Shown here: one piece after another, positions 36,386 to 44,790 of the stretch
Layout of the letters: each line of letters opens with the position of its first letter
Numbering within the stretch: the first letter of the stretch is position 1
NCBI GenBank assembly: GCA_949076555.1
Contig: CARUOB010000006.1
Location: forward strand, 9,148-73,147
DNA length: 64,000 bases
Direction: 5' to 3'
Source: an uncultured Lachnospiraceae bacterium
Lineage (GTDB): Bacteria > Bacillota > Clostridia > Lachnospirales > Lachnospiraceae
Made by a program: the position numbers and the translations under genes
Notes under the pieces: generated by a model
What the model was told of the DNA's origin: nothing
Seen by the model: the letters and a program-made list of their open reading frames with translations, nothing else
Database searches by the model: none

Positions 36386-38203
36386 TCAAAGAGGATGAAG
36401 CTGGTACACCATGTAAGCGTTATCCCCGGCGGTGAAGGTATCCGCGACGGAAAGACCTGCCTGAAAGGTATGCCGGAAGTACATGATGACGGGGTGCTCC
36501 TCGTTGTAGGGGGCCTCCTGTAAAATAAAGTATACGTGTTCGCTGTCCACCACATCCCGGCCGAAATTGCCGATGCCGTGGTCAGCGAGCTTTTTTTGTG
36601 TGTTTGGGTTGCATACAACGCCCCAGTTGGTGTAGATAAAATTCTGGTAAGTATCCTGTCCCCGTCCAAAGGGCGTCTCGTAAAAGTGCTCCAGCGTGCC
36701 GGAGCCGTAAGTCCATATGTAAAAATTGTCCGGATGCGCGCGGCAGTATTCCCGCAGCTCTTGCCATGTCTCTTCATGGACGCGGTAGTTTTCCCAAACG
36801 TTCCGGTGGGTCACATACACCGAAAAAAGGCTGAGGCAGCCGAGCAGAGGAAGAAGCACATAGTATCGCCTGCGGTTTTCTGCGGGCAGCAGATTGAAAG
36901 CCAGAATGATTCCCAGAAGGATCAGAAAATCCACGGTAATCAGAGGTTGGATGATGCGTTTGGGGAAACGGCCCTCGTAGAGCACATAGCCCCAGCTCAC
37001 ACTCCGCCCGAACAGATACATCAGGTACACGAATAGGGCGCGGGCATTGCGTTCCCAAAAGATCAGCACGGGGGTAAAGAGCAGCAAAAATCCGGCGAGC
37101 AGGTTCGCGGGCTGCATGCCGTCCTTATAGAAAAAGACATTTACGGTCGAAACCGCCATGTTTTTCAGCCGCTCTTTCATGCTTGTGCGGGCCAGATAGC
37201 AACGTCTGGCAATATCGTGCATCTGTTTCCAGTCGGACACCGACATATCGTAGCCAATGTGCGGCGCGCCGTTTTTGCGGTACATGTAAGCCTCCTCGTC
37301 TAAGCCAAGCGCCTGCAGATCGTCCCGGCACTCCTCGTATTCGGGCCAGCCGTAGAAATCGCCTACCCGTTCTCTGTAGTGGTTGATTTTTCGGAAATCG
37401 GCCCACTCGTCGGCGGAGTAAGCGGCGGCGTTTGCGCCAAGGAGCAGCCCCATGCCGAGGCATAAAAACAGGGCGAAGCCAAGGAGCTTGGCCGCCGCTG
37501 CGTCATACTCGTTTTTGACGGCGGACACCCATTTGCAGAGCCAGAGCATACCGGCCATGGGCAGCATGAGATAAAATATATTCTGGCGCATACTGAAAGA
37601 GACCCACGAAAAAAGCAGGGTCGGTATATTATCCAGAAAGAAGCCGACGGTTGACTGGTTGATGCGGGCAGTGATGAAGCAAAACAGAGCCGCTGCAGCC
37701 GCCAGTCCGGCGGTGGTGGTGTACTGCGCCTGTGCGAACACGTTCAGGTCAATGATGAAAAACAGGAGCAGAAAAGCGGTCAGCGCGGGCGGCCAGAGCG
37801 CGGCCTGCGGATTGTGCCGCTGACGGAGCCGCAGAATGCGCCGATAGACGGCATAAAGGGATAATACCTGTACGGTGTGCTGGAATATGCCGTACCATGG
37901 AATGAAGCTCCAACGGGTATAGAGTTTTGAGAGCAGCCATGAAAGGGGGTAGAGAAAAAACATGACATGAGCGTCAGGCGTGCCCGTGTACGCCCCCGAG
38001 AGGATGCTGTACATGCCCCAGTCGTCGTTGATGCCGTCCACCGGCTTTATGAAAAACAGTAAGATCGTGTAAAAGGCAAGAAAGAGTACAAGAAAAAGAA
38101 GATCCCCATGAAAAAGGGAGGGGATATTCTTACGTGCATTTCGGCTGTCTCTATGTCCGAAGAAGGGCGTGTCAGGCTGTGCCCCCGGGGTCATTAATGG
38201 CAT
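36386..38203 (-). CDS. Polytopic membrane protein, GT-C-like
   Basis: A 605-residue protein. The ATG at 38203 has AAAGGA upstream; a longer in-frame start exists. About 11 membrane segments are visible. KPVDGINDDWGMYSILSGAY in the first external loop resembles the acidic catalytic loop of GT-C enzymes. Two soluble stretches follow, one near 290-360 and a C-terminal domain of about 150 residues. It stands alone on the minus strand between a DUF6020-like gene and an SGNH gene, with a promoter at 38255-38284. Function is inferred from context. Confidence 0.6.
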   Translation of the reverse strand: MPLMTPGAQPDTPFFGHRDSRNARKNIPSLFHGDLLFLVLFLAFYTILLFFIKPVDGINDDWGMYSILSGAYTGTPDAHVMFFLYPLSWLLSKLYTRWSFIPWYGIFQHTVQVLSLYAVYRRILRLRQRHNPQAALWPPALTAFLLLFFIIDLNVFAQAQYTTTAGLAAAAALFCFITARINQSTVGFFLDNIPTLLFSWVSFSMRQNIFYLMLPMAGMLWLCKWVSAVKNEYDAAAAKLLGFALFLCLGMGLLLGANAAAYSADEWADFRKINHYRERVGDFYGWPEYEECRDDLQALGLDEEAYMYRKNGAPHIGYDMSVSDWKQMHDIARRCYLARTSMKERLKNMAVSTVNVFFYKDGMQPANLLAGFLLLFTPVLIFWERNARALFVYLMYLFGRSVSWGYVLYEGRFPKRIIQPLITVDFLILLGIILAFNLLPAENRRRYYVLLPLLGCLSLFSVYVTHRNVWENYRVHEETWQELREYCRAHPDNFYIWTYGSGTLEHFYETPFGRGQDTYQNFIYTNWGVVCNPNTQKKLADHGIGNFGRDVVDSEHVYFILQEAPYNEEHPVIMYFRHTFQAGLSVADTFTAGDNAYMVYQLHPL

Positions 38204-38254
38204 CGTTTTATCCTTTCGTAAATGAATTGCTTCGCATATTTTTAAGTTGTCTCT

Positions 38255-38284
38255 ATTATAATATAACATAATGTAACATGTCAG
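38255..38284 (-). promoter_or_regulatory. Promoter of the minus-strand membrane protein
   Basis: Minus-strand CTGACA (38279-38284) and TATAAT (38255-38260) with an 18-base AT-rich spacer, about 45 bases before the start codon. Confidence 0.6.
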
Positions 38285-38451
38285 CAGGAAATCAGCGGAA
38301 GTTTATTATACCATAACAATAGCATAACATATTAAGATTTATGGAAGATTTTTTTAATTCTGGGAGCATGTGATAGGAAAATCGGGAAAGATGTGGTAAA
38401 GTATATACTAACTGCAGGGAGATAATTCATGCAGGGAAAGGTCGGTAAAGG

Positions 38452-39576
38452 ATGGGAAATACGAGACGTGGCAGACAGAATATAAATATGCTTCTGGTGG
38501 TTTTGATCGGCTTTTGCGTTTTGGCGATTATTGAGATTATATACGGGCAAGCGCAGATGAAAGTGGAGCGGGAACGGCTGGATTTGGAAGAGCAGAACCG
38601 TCAGGCCGTGGAAGAGCTGAAAGAGGAATGGCGAAGCCTGAAGGAGGGCTCCAGCGTGGTGACCGCGGAGAGTGAAGCCGCTCCCGCGGCCAGCGAAGCG
38701 GATAAAGAGGAGAAGCCGGAAAAGATTACGAAGCAGGAGACGGCGAAACAGGAGAAGAAAGAGGAAAAGACCGGGGAAAAGAAAGAGGATGCCGAGCCCC
38801 AAGAGAAGGATGAGCGGGATTACAGTATGCAGATTGTCATTCTGGGCGACAGCATCATGGACGGAGACCGGACGGAGAGCGGCGCGGCGGATATCATCGG
38901 CGAGCAGCTTGACGCGAAGATTTATAATATGTCCATGGGAGGCACCACGGCGGCGCTTCTGCCCAATGACCAGTACAATTTCGCCACATGGGAGTCCCGA
39001 AGCCTGCTGGGCGTGGTACACGGAATCCTTGGCAATATCAATACGGATATCTTTGACGGGTATGCGGCGGGCGACGTGCTGGAAACCTGCGATTTTGACA
39101 AGACGGATTACTTTATCATAGAGTACGGTGTGAACGATTTTTTAACAAAACAGATTCCCAACAGCAGATATCTGGAGGGCGGCGACACGCTGGCGATAGA
39201 CGAGGCGCATACGTATACCGGCGCGCTGCACGATGCGGTCAGCAGGCTTAAGGAACGTTTCCCGGATGCGGGGATTCTGTTGGTTTCGCCCCACTACTGC
39301 CAGGTCTTTAACGGACAGACTTTTATTGGTGACGGCTACTCTCTGGATTACGGCTACGGTCCGCTGATCACTTACGCGAGAGGAACCGGATATGTGGCAG
39401 GGCAGTTTGAGGAGGAGCGCGTGTTCTTCTTCAATGCGTTCGAGGAGAGCGGCATCGATGCGGGCACCGCAGAGCAATATCTGGCGGACGGCATTCACAT
39501 GACCCCTCTGGGGGCGAGAGTATACGCGGAGAAGATCGCAAGAATAATTCACAGCGACTTCGCGCCGGAGGAATGA
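38452..39576 (+). CDS. Membrane-anchored SGNH hydrolase with coiled-coil stalk
   Basis: A 374-residue protein with one N-terminal membrane segment (about 13-33), a charged coiled coil (34-65), a Lys/Glu-rich linker (66-125), and an SGNH domain to the end. SGNH blocks: VILGDSIMDGDR (Ser nucleophile, about 132), MSMGGTT, EYGVNDF and DGIHMTPLG with the Asp/His pair. It should act outside the cell on a glycan ester, as an esterase or as an acyl acceptor with an MBOAT partner. It is followed by an FkbH-like gene and an ACP gene, which gives it a possible unusual acyl group. Confidence 0.85.
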   Translation: MGNTRRGRQNINMLLVVLIGFCVLAIIEIIYGQAQMKVERERLDLEEQNRQAVEELKEEWRSLKEGSSVVTAESEAAPAASEADKEEKPEKITKQETAKQEKKEEKTGEKKEDAEPQEKDERDYSMQIVILGDSIMDGDRTESGAADIIGEQLDAKIYNMSMGGTTAALLPNDQYNFATWESRSLLGVVHGILGNINTDIFDGYAAGDVLETCDFDKTDYFIIEYGVNDFLTKQIPNSRYLEGGDTLAIDEAHTYTGALHDAVSRLKERFPDAGILLVSPHYCQVFNGQTFIGDGYSLDYGYGPLITYARGTGYVAGQFEEERVFFFNAFEESGIDAGTAEQYLADGIHMTPLGARVYAEKIARIIHSDFAPEE

Positions 39577-39608
39577 TTGCATAGGGCAGGCAAAATATGG
39601 TATGATAA

Positions 39609-39635
39609 AAGGCAGGTGCAAAACCTGCCTTATTT
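39609..39635 (+). terminator. Terminator after the SGNH gene
   Basis: AAGGCAGGT-GCAAA-ACCTGCCTT, a perfect 9-bp stem, followed by ATTT. The FkbH-like gene begins 46 bases later, so read-through is possible. Confidence 0.65.
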
Positions 39636-39681
39636 GCGTGTATAAGCAGAGCCGGAAGATTTATATTTGTGGAGAGAATGT

Positions 39682-41619
39682 ATGCGGGAACTGGAATACC
39701 CCTTTGACGGGGAACTGATCTTAAAAAAATCAAAGAAGCTAAGGCGCGTCCTTCTGGAGGAGCGGTCTGATTTTCTGGAGAAGCGGATCGCTGTTTTGGG
39801 CGGCAGTACGACGCACGATTATATACGTGTGCTGGAGTTGTTTTTGCTGGAGCAGGGCATCCGCCCCGTGTTTTACGAGTCCGAGTATGCGCAGTACTGG
39901 CAGGATGTGATGTTTGACAACCCGGAGCTTGTCTCGTTTGCCCCGGATCTGATTTTTATCCATACATCCAACAGGAATATTACGACATGGCCTGCCGTTT
40001 CGGATCAGACGGAGCAGGTGGAGGCGCTTCTTTCGGAGCAGTTCGCTCATTTTCAGGCGATGTGGGAAAAAATTGCGCAGGTCTACCGATGCCCCGTGAT
40101 CCAGAACAATTTCGAGTATCCTTTTTACAGGCTTCTGGGCAATCAGGAAGGCGTGTATCCGCAGGGGCGGATCAGCTTTATCAACAGCCTGAACGAAAAA
40201 TTTTATCAGTACGCGAGGGAGCACGGGAATTTTTATATCCACGATATCAATTATCTGTCGGCTTCCTACGGACTTGACAGATGGGCGGACCCTCTGTACT
40301 GGCATATGTACAAATATGCCTGCTGTATGCAGGCGGTTCCTGTCTTTGCCCACAATCTGGCGAACATCATCAAGTCGGTTTTCGGCAGAAATAAGAAAGC
40401 GCTTGTGCTGGATCTGGACAATACGCTCTGGGGCGGCGTTGTGGGTGACGACGGCCCGGAAAATCTGGAGATCGGGCAGGAGACGCCGATGGGACAGGTT
40501 TATTCGGAATTTCAAGGCTATGTGAAAGCGCAGAAGGACATAGGCGTCATGCTTACCGTGAACTCCAAGAACGAGCATGACAATGCCTTGGCCGGACTGC
40601 ATCACCCGGAGGGGGTGATTAAGCCGGAGGATTTCGTATTGATTAAGGCGAACTGGGAGCCGAAGAGTGAGAATATAAACGCCATTGCGCAGGAGTTGAA
40701 TATTCTGCCGGACTCGCTGGTGTTTGTGGACGACAACCCGGCGGAGCGGGAGATTGTGGGCGCACAGTCGGCGGGGACGGCAGTCCCCGAAATCGGTACG
40801 CCGGAGCAGTATATCCGTGTGCTTGACCACAGCGGGTTTTTCGAGGTGACAAGCCTGTCGGAGGACGACAGGAAACGAAACGAGATGTATCAGGCCAATA
40901 TGGCAAGAAAAGTGCAGCAGGAGCGTTTCACCGATTACAGGGAGTATCTGCTGTCCTTAGAAATGCATGGTACGATCCGCTCCTTTGAGGCCATTTACAT
41001 GGCGCGGATCGCCCAGCTTACGAATAAGAGCAATCAGTTTAATCTGACCACGAGACGTTTTACGCAGGCGCAGATCGAGTCGTTTGCGGCGGATTCCCGA
41101 TATATCACCCGTTATGGGAAGCTGGAGGACCGTTTCGGGGACAACGGCGTGGTTTCTGTGGTAATCGGCAGAAAGGGAACGCTGGCCGATACAGATATAT
41201 ACCGGCGGGGAGAGATGCCGGGTGCGGCAGACGGTGCGGCATCAGGGGCCACAGAGGCAGAAAGCAGTGCGGCGGCGGGTGGCATAGCGGCGGATAGCGC
41301 GGCGTCAGGGGACACAGAAGCGGCAACCGGTACGGCGGCAGGTGCGGATGTGCTGCACTTGGAGCTGTGGCTGATGAGCTGCCGCGTATTAAAGCGGGAT
41401 ATGGAGTACGCCATGATGGACAGTGTGGTGGAGGCGTGTCAGGAATGCGGAATCGGCACGATTATGGGATATTATTATCCCACGGTGAAGAATGCCATGG
41501 TGAAGACCTTTTATCAGACCATGGGATTTGAAAAGATGGAAGAAACTGACACGGGTGTCACGATATGGCGGTATGTGATTCCTGCGGACTATGAGAACAA
41601 AAATACGGTAATAGCGTGA
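39682..41619 (+). CDS. FkbH-like HAD-IIIC family protein (acyl-ACP loading)
   Basis: A 645-residue protein; the start at 39682 follows GGAGAG. The N-terminal SGNH-like domain has VLGGSTTHDYIRVLELFL (about 35). The HAD domain (about 235-390) has LVLDLDNTLWGGVVGDDG with the DxDxT nucleophile, LTVNSKNE and VFVDDNPAERE. The C-terminal GNAT-like domain starts near 440. Family knowledge: FkbH enzymes dephosphorylate 1,3-bisphosphoglycerate and load the glyceryl unit on an ACP. Here an ACP gene follows but no polyketide synthase. An Ala/Ser/Gly/Thr-rich stretch of about 45 residues (about 510-555) interrupts the GNAT-like domain. Glyceryl loading is inference. Confidence 0.8.
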   Translation: MRELEYPFDGELILKKSKKLRRVLLEERSDFLEKRIAVLGGSTTHDYIRVLELFLLEQGIRPVFYESEYAQYWQDVMFDNPELVSFAPDLIFIHTSNRNITTWPAVSDQTEQVEALLSEQFAHFQAMWEKIAQVYRCPVIQNNFEYPFYRLLGNQEGVYPQGRISFINSLNEKFYQYAREHGNFYIHDINYLSASYGLDRWADPLYWHMYKYACCMQAVPVFAHNLANIIKSVFGRNKKALVLDLDNTLWGGVVGDDGPENLEIGQETPMGQVYSEFQGYVKAQKDIGVMLTVNSKNEHDNALAGLHHPEGVIKPEDFVLIKANWEPKSENINAIAQELNILPDSLVFVDDNPAEREIVGAQSAGTAVPEIGTPEQYIRVLDHSGFFEVTSLSEDDRKRNEMYQANMARKVQQERFTDYREYLLSLEMHGTIRSFEAIYMARIAQLTNKSNQFNLTTRRFTQAQIESFAADSRYITRYGKLEDRFGDNGVVSVVIGRKGTLADTDIYRRGEMPGAADGAASGATEAESSAAAGGIAADSAASGDTEAATGTAAGADVLHLELWLMSCRVLKRDMEYAMMDSVVEACQECGIGTIMGYYYPTVKNAMVKTFYQTMGFEKMEETDTGVTIWRYVIPADYENKNTVIA

Positions 41620-41698
41620 AAAGTACTTCTAAAGACGTCCCGTCATAGGACGGAGACGCAAAGTCAGCAAGCTGACTTGGAAGTACTAAGTTTCACGC
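41614..41698 (+). ncRNA. Structured three-stem element on the FkbH stop codon
   Basis: The outer stem GCGTGAAAAGTACTTC (41614-41629) pairs with GAAGTACT-AAG-TTTCACGC (41680-41698). Inside are CGTCC/GGACG (41636-41652) and AAGTCAG/CTGACTT with loop CAAG (41661-41678). It begins inside the last sense codons and spans the stop. No T-run follows. A related partial copy exists at 43601-43651. It is likely a structured 3' element or mobile palindromic repeat; the role is unknown. Confidence 0.6.
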
Positions 41699-41767
41699 GA
41701 GAGAATGTCCAAAATACGGGCATGCTCCGAAGGAGAAAACGATTTACAGAAAGGATGGGACAGACAT

Positions 41768-42010
41768 ATGAGCAGAGAAGAAGTGTTTGAAAAATTGAAC
41801 GAGGTTTTCCGGGATGTGTTTGATGATGAGGAGATTACCGTCACGGACGCCACCACGGCGGATGATATCGAGGATTGGGATTCTCTGGAGCACATCAACC
41901 TTCTGGCGGCCGTGGAGCAGGAGTTCGGCATGAAGTTTAATATGGGACAGGTGGTTTCCATGAAGAATGTGGGTGAGATGGCGGACATCATCATCGGCCA
42001 GATCGGGTAG
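41768..42010 (+). CDS. Acyl carrier protein
   Basis: An 80-residue acidic ACP (starts MSREEVFEKLNEVFRDVF). The phosphopantetheine attachment motif is DWDSLEHINLL with the Ser at about residue 39. The start ATG at 41768 is preceded by AAAGGATGG; an in-frame start 63 bases upstream would run into the structured element. It is separate from fatty-acid genes and sits directly behind the FkbH-like gene, so it most likely carries the three-carbon acid made by that protein. Confidence 0.9.
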   Translation: MSREEVFEKLNEVFRDVFDDEEITVTDATTADDIEDWDSLEHINLLAAVEQEFGMKFNMGQVVSMKNVGEMADIIIGQIG

Positions 42011-42069
42011 GAACGGGCCGGGCAGGAATGTGTCGGCGCAGAGGGAAAGGAAAGACAGTAAGGTAGGGC

Positions 42070-43617
42070 ATGGCTAACAGATTTCCGGACAGGGTGCAGA
42101 TGTATTATGAAAAATTGGAGCAGATAGGGAAAAAGAGAGAGGCCGTCTTGGTATGGGCTCTCTTTGCCGCGCTGGTGTTTGGCGTGGTGACGGTTACGGG
42201 GACACTGACATCGGGATTTCATTTGGTGGACGACTGGGAGTTCGCCCAATATGTGGATTGGATGACGCTTGATGGCTACAGCCTGTGGGATTGTATGCGG
42301 GAATCGGTGGGATTTGACATGACGCTCCGCTTCCGGCCGTTATATTATATCAACCGGGTGCTGATGACGTATGTGTTTGGCATTAATCTGACGGCAATGT
42401 CAGTTGTAAAGGCGGCGGAGATCGTCGTCGCGCTCGCTGCCCTCTACTACTGTGCAAGGCAGATGGAGTGCCGTATGATTCACGCTGCGCTCTTTGCCCT
42501 GACGGTGATGGTGGGCTACCAGTCTGCGGTATGGTGGAAGCTGGGGCCGCAGGAGTCTTATGATATGATGATGTTTTCGGTGGGATTTTATTTCTTGCTG
42601 AAATGGCTTTCCACGGATCAAAGGCGGTATGCCTGTGTCAGCGTGGGAGCCCTTTTTCTGATGTCATTATACAAGGAACCTTTTATCCTGCTTTTGCCCT
42701 TCGTGGGGCTTTATGTGCTGTATGACGGGATGAAGGGAAAGCGGGTGACGATTCCGCGTCTGTGGGAGGTGGTCAGACGCAGGTTTTGGTACCTGCTGAC
42801 GATTGGCATCATTTTTGCGGTGGAAATATTTTTGATCCTGTTCGTGGTCGGTACGAACAACTATTCCTATGTGGGGCTGGATGAGAGCGTGACCCTTGAC
42901 CAGTATGTACAGGTTTGGCGTAACGCGGCGGGAAATAATCTGAAATGGTATGTCAGGTTTGGTGTGCTGATGGGATTGATTCTTCTGACCTACTGGGAGC
43001 ATGTGAAGAGGCTTGGCTGGGAAATCCTGCTTACGGCGGCGATTATGCTGCCACAGTGCGTCTCCTACAGCAAAACCGCGCTGGAGGAGCGGTATATTCT
43101 GCCATGGGCGCTGGGATATGCCTTCTTTTTTGTAATTGCGGGATGCAGGTTCCGGCCTCTTTCCGGGAAGAGACGGATCGCCTATATGCTCTGTCTGCTT
43201 CTGATGCTGGCGGCTCATGGCAGGGTGACGCTGCGGGAGGCGCAGTATTTTACCTATCGGGGGGAGAGCATCAAAAGGATGCTGAATGCGACGCTTGATC
43301 TGGTACAGGGGACGGACAAAAAGGTTTTGTCCTGCTTTGCGCCGAATGCGGAGGGAAACAAGACGATGTATCACTGGTTCCGCATTCACGGCTACGACGA
43401 GGTGTTTTACTGGGAGGAGGACGAGAACAAAATCAATCGTTCCTATGGCCCCAGAGAGGACGAGCAGGCGGATTTTGCGGATATCGATGTGATCGTGATG
43501 TACAACAAGGAAGACAGGCATTGGTGCTATGAGCCGAGCCTGGATCTGACCGATTTCACGGAAAAAAAGTGCGGGACGATTACGATGTATGTCCGCAATG
43601 CGAAAACTACTTCTTAA
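42070..43617 (+). CDS. Polytopic membrane protein of the glycan locus
   Basis: A 515-residue protein with about 10 membrane segments and a ribosome site AGGTAGGG. After TM1 the external loop FHLVDDWEFAQYVDWMTLDG has the paired Asp typical of GT-C transferases. A soluble C-terminal domain of about 110 residues ends the protein. It lies 59 bases after the ACP gene, so it could use or receive the acylated product, but no acyltransferase motif is visible. A partial copy of the structured element overlaps its stop codon. Confidence 0.6.
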   Translation: MANRFPDRVQMYYEKLEQIGKKREAVLVWALFAALVFGVVTVTGTLTSGFHLVDDWEFAQYVDWMTLDGYSLWDCMRESVGFDMTLRFRPLYYINRVLMTYVFGINLTAMSVVKAAEIVVALAALYYCARQMECRMIHAALFALTVMVGYQSAVWWKLGPQESYDMMMFSVGFYFLLKWLSTDQRRYACVSVGALFLMSLYKEPFILLLPFVGLYVLYDGMKGKRVTIPRLWEVVRRRFWYLLTIGIIFAVEIFLILFVVGTNNYSYVGLDESVTLDQYVQVWRNAAGNNLKWYVRFGVLMGLILLTYWEHVKRLGWEILLTAAIMLPQCVSYSKTALEERYILPWALGYAFFFVIAGCRFRPLSGKRRIAYMLCLLLMLAAHGRVTLREAQYFTYRGESIKRMLNATLDLVQGTDKKVLSCFAPNAEGNKTMYHWFRIHGYDEVFYWEEDENKINRSYGPREDEQADFADIDVIVMYNKEDRHWCYEPSLDLTDFTEKKCGTITMYVRNAKTTS

Positions 43618-43651
43618 GACATCCCGCCATAGGGCAAGGATGCAAAGGCTA
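43601..43651 (+). repeat. Partial second copy of the stop-codon structured element
   Basis: The segment aligns with 41617-41665: shared pieces are CGAAAA, TACTTCT, AAGAC, TCCCG, CATAGG and GCAAAG. The distal arm and second hairpin are missing because the minus-strand VOC gene ends here. It again overlaps the stop codon of its upstream gene. Confidence 0.55.
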
Positions 43652-44044
43652 ATAGATCAGTTCAATCATACCGATCACGGGACTTATCAGAAATACCACG
43701 TTTCGGCCGTCAAGGGCGGGCGCGGGCGTGGGGGTGTCGATGGCGGCAAAGCCGTTTTCGGTTAGTTTCTGGTATGCCGCTTCGGGGTCTTCAGCTTCGT
43801 AGCAGATGTGGTAGGGCGTGTTTTTGTATTTTTTCAAAAGCCCCGAGACCACGGAATCCTCGGAGACGGGGGAGACAAGCTCCACACGGTAACCGTCTTT
43901 TACGAGAAAGCAGATATCCACTTTGCGGATATCGTCGTATACGGTGTCCTGCTCGACCAGATAGCCGAGGGCTTCGAATGTTTTTTTGGCTTTTTCTATT
44001 TTTTTGACTAAGTAGCCGATATGGTGTATTTTTAATGTTGGCAT
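43649..44044 (-). CDS. VOC family protein (glyoxalase / methylmalonyl-CoA epimerase-like)
   Basis: A 131-residue single-domain vicinal oxygen chelate protein with AAGGAG upstream. Visible motifs are IHHIGYLVKKIEKAKKTFE (first metal His), VELVSPV with Glu, PYHICYEAED (second His) and GMIELIY with the final Glu. It most resembles methylmalonyl-CoA epimerase-like VOC proteins. It is antisense to the neighbouring glycan genes. A role in making or editing the acid carried by the ACP is possible but only inference. Confidence 0.75.
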   Translation of the reverse strand: MPTLKIHHIGYLVKKIEKAKKTFEALGYLVEQDTVYDDIRKVDICFLVKDGYRVELVSPVSEDSVVSGLLKKYKNTPYHICYEAEDPEAAYQKLTENGFAAIDTPTPAPALDGRNVVFLISPVIGMIELIY

Positions 44045-44203
44045 GGGCGCTCCTTTTTTGGGGTAAAATCCTTTTTATGCGCGACATATGCAGGCACGTA
44101 CGAAAAGGATCTCTGTCTGGGTTCATCATAACACATAACAGGGAAAAAAACATCACAAAATAAAGGCAGCTTCTATTTTCAGAAAGGACAACAGTTTAGA
44201 CAA

Positions 44204-44671
44204 ATGAAGGCTCTCTATATCAAATATAAGGATTTTATCATGGAGGTCATACACTTCGGCATGGTGGGCGTGATCAATACGCTGATGGGCTGGGCGATCA
44301 TGGCGGTGCTGTATAACCTGATTCATATGAACTACTGGCTGTCAAGCGGTATTTCTTACTTTATCGGCAGTGTTTTTTCCTATCACGCCAACGCGAAGCT
44401 GACCTTTAAGGTGGAAGAAAGGGACAAATGGCTGCCGTGGCGGTTCGCCCTCAATATCATGGTGTGCTATCTGGTGTCTTTCAGCGTGGCGCAGCCCCTT
44501 GTCGGCTGGCTTCTGGATGTGTCCGGGGTGTCGGCGGGCGGTATGTTCTCCAAAGCGCTTCTTGACAATGTGGCGATGATCTTTGGCATGGGGATATTCA
44601 TCGTGATGAACTTCTTTGGACAGAAGTTGTTTGTGTTTCGGACAGGGCGTCATGGCGAAGAGAAAAAGTGA
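44204..44671 (+). CDS. GtrA family membrane protein
   Basis: A 155-residue protein with four membrane segments. The pattern FGMVGVINTLMGWAIMAVLY at the N-terminus and SYHANAKLTFKV are classic GtrA features. Family knowledge: GtrA proteins are thought to flip polyprenyl-phosphate sugars made by GtrB-like enzymes so that GtrII- or GT-C-type transferases can use them outside. GtrB-like genes (21889, 33436) and a GtrII-like gene (30133) are all in this window. Confidence 0.9.
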   Translation: MKALYIKYKDFIMEVIHFGMVGVINTLMGWAIMAVLYNLIHMNYWLSSGISYFIGSVFSYHANAKLTFKVEERDKWLPWRFALNIMVCYLVSFSVAQPLVGWLLDVSGVSAGGMFSKALLDNVAMIFGMGIFIVMNFFGQKLFVFRTGRHGEEKK

Positions 44672-44790
44672 CAAGATTGTCATTAATTATGGATTCAAGT
44701 ACGAGACGGCTAAGAGGGAGGCCCGGAGAGACAAAGGTGTCATTGCTTGCGAAAGGTACAGAGCAAAAGTGTGACGGTTGGGATGAATAG

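Noticed and set aside
41631..41680. Cyclic-di-GMP (GEMM) riboswitch, because of the GACGCAAAG segment
   Set aside because: The CAGGGCAAAC half and the GAAA tetraloop of the aptamer are missing, and the element sits on a stop codon rather than in a leader.
44652..44774. 40-codon basic ORF (starts MAKRKSDKIVINYG) overlapping the end of the GtrA gene
   Set aside because: It has only a weak ribosome site and ends 16 bases before the next start; possible, but not supported enough to annotate.
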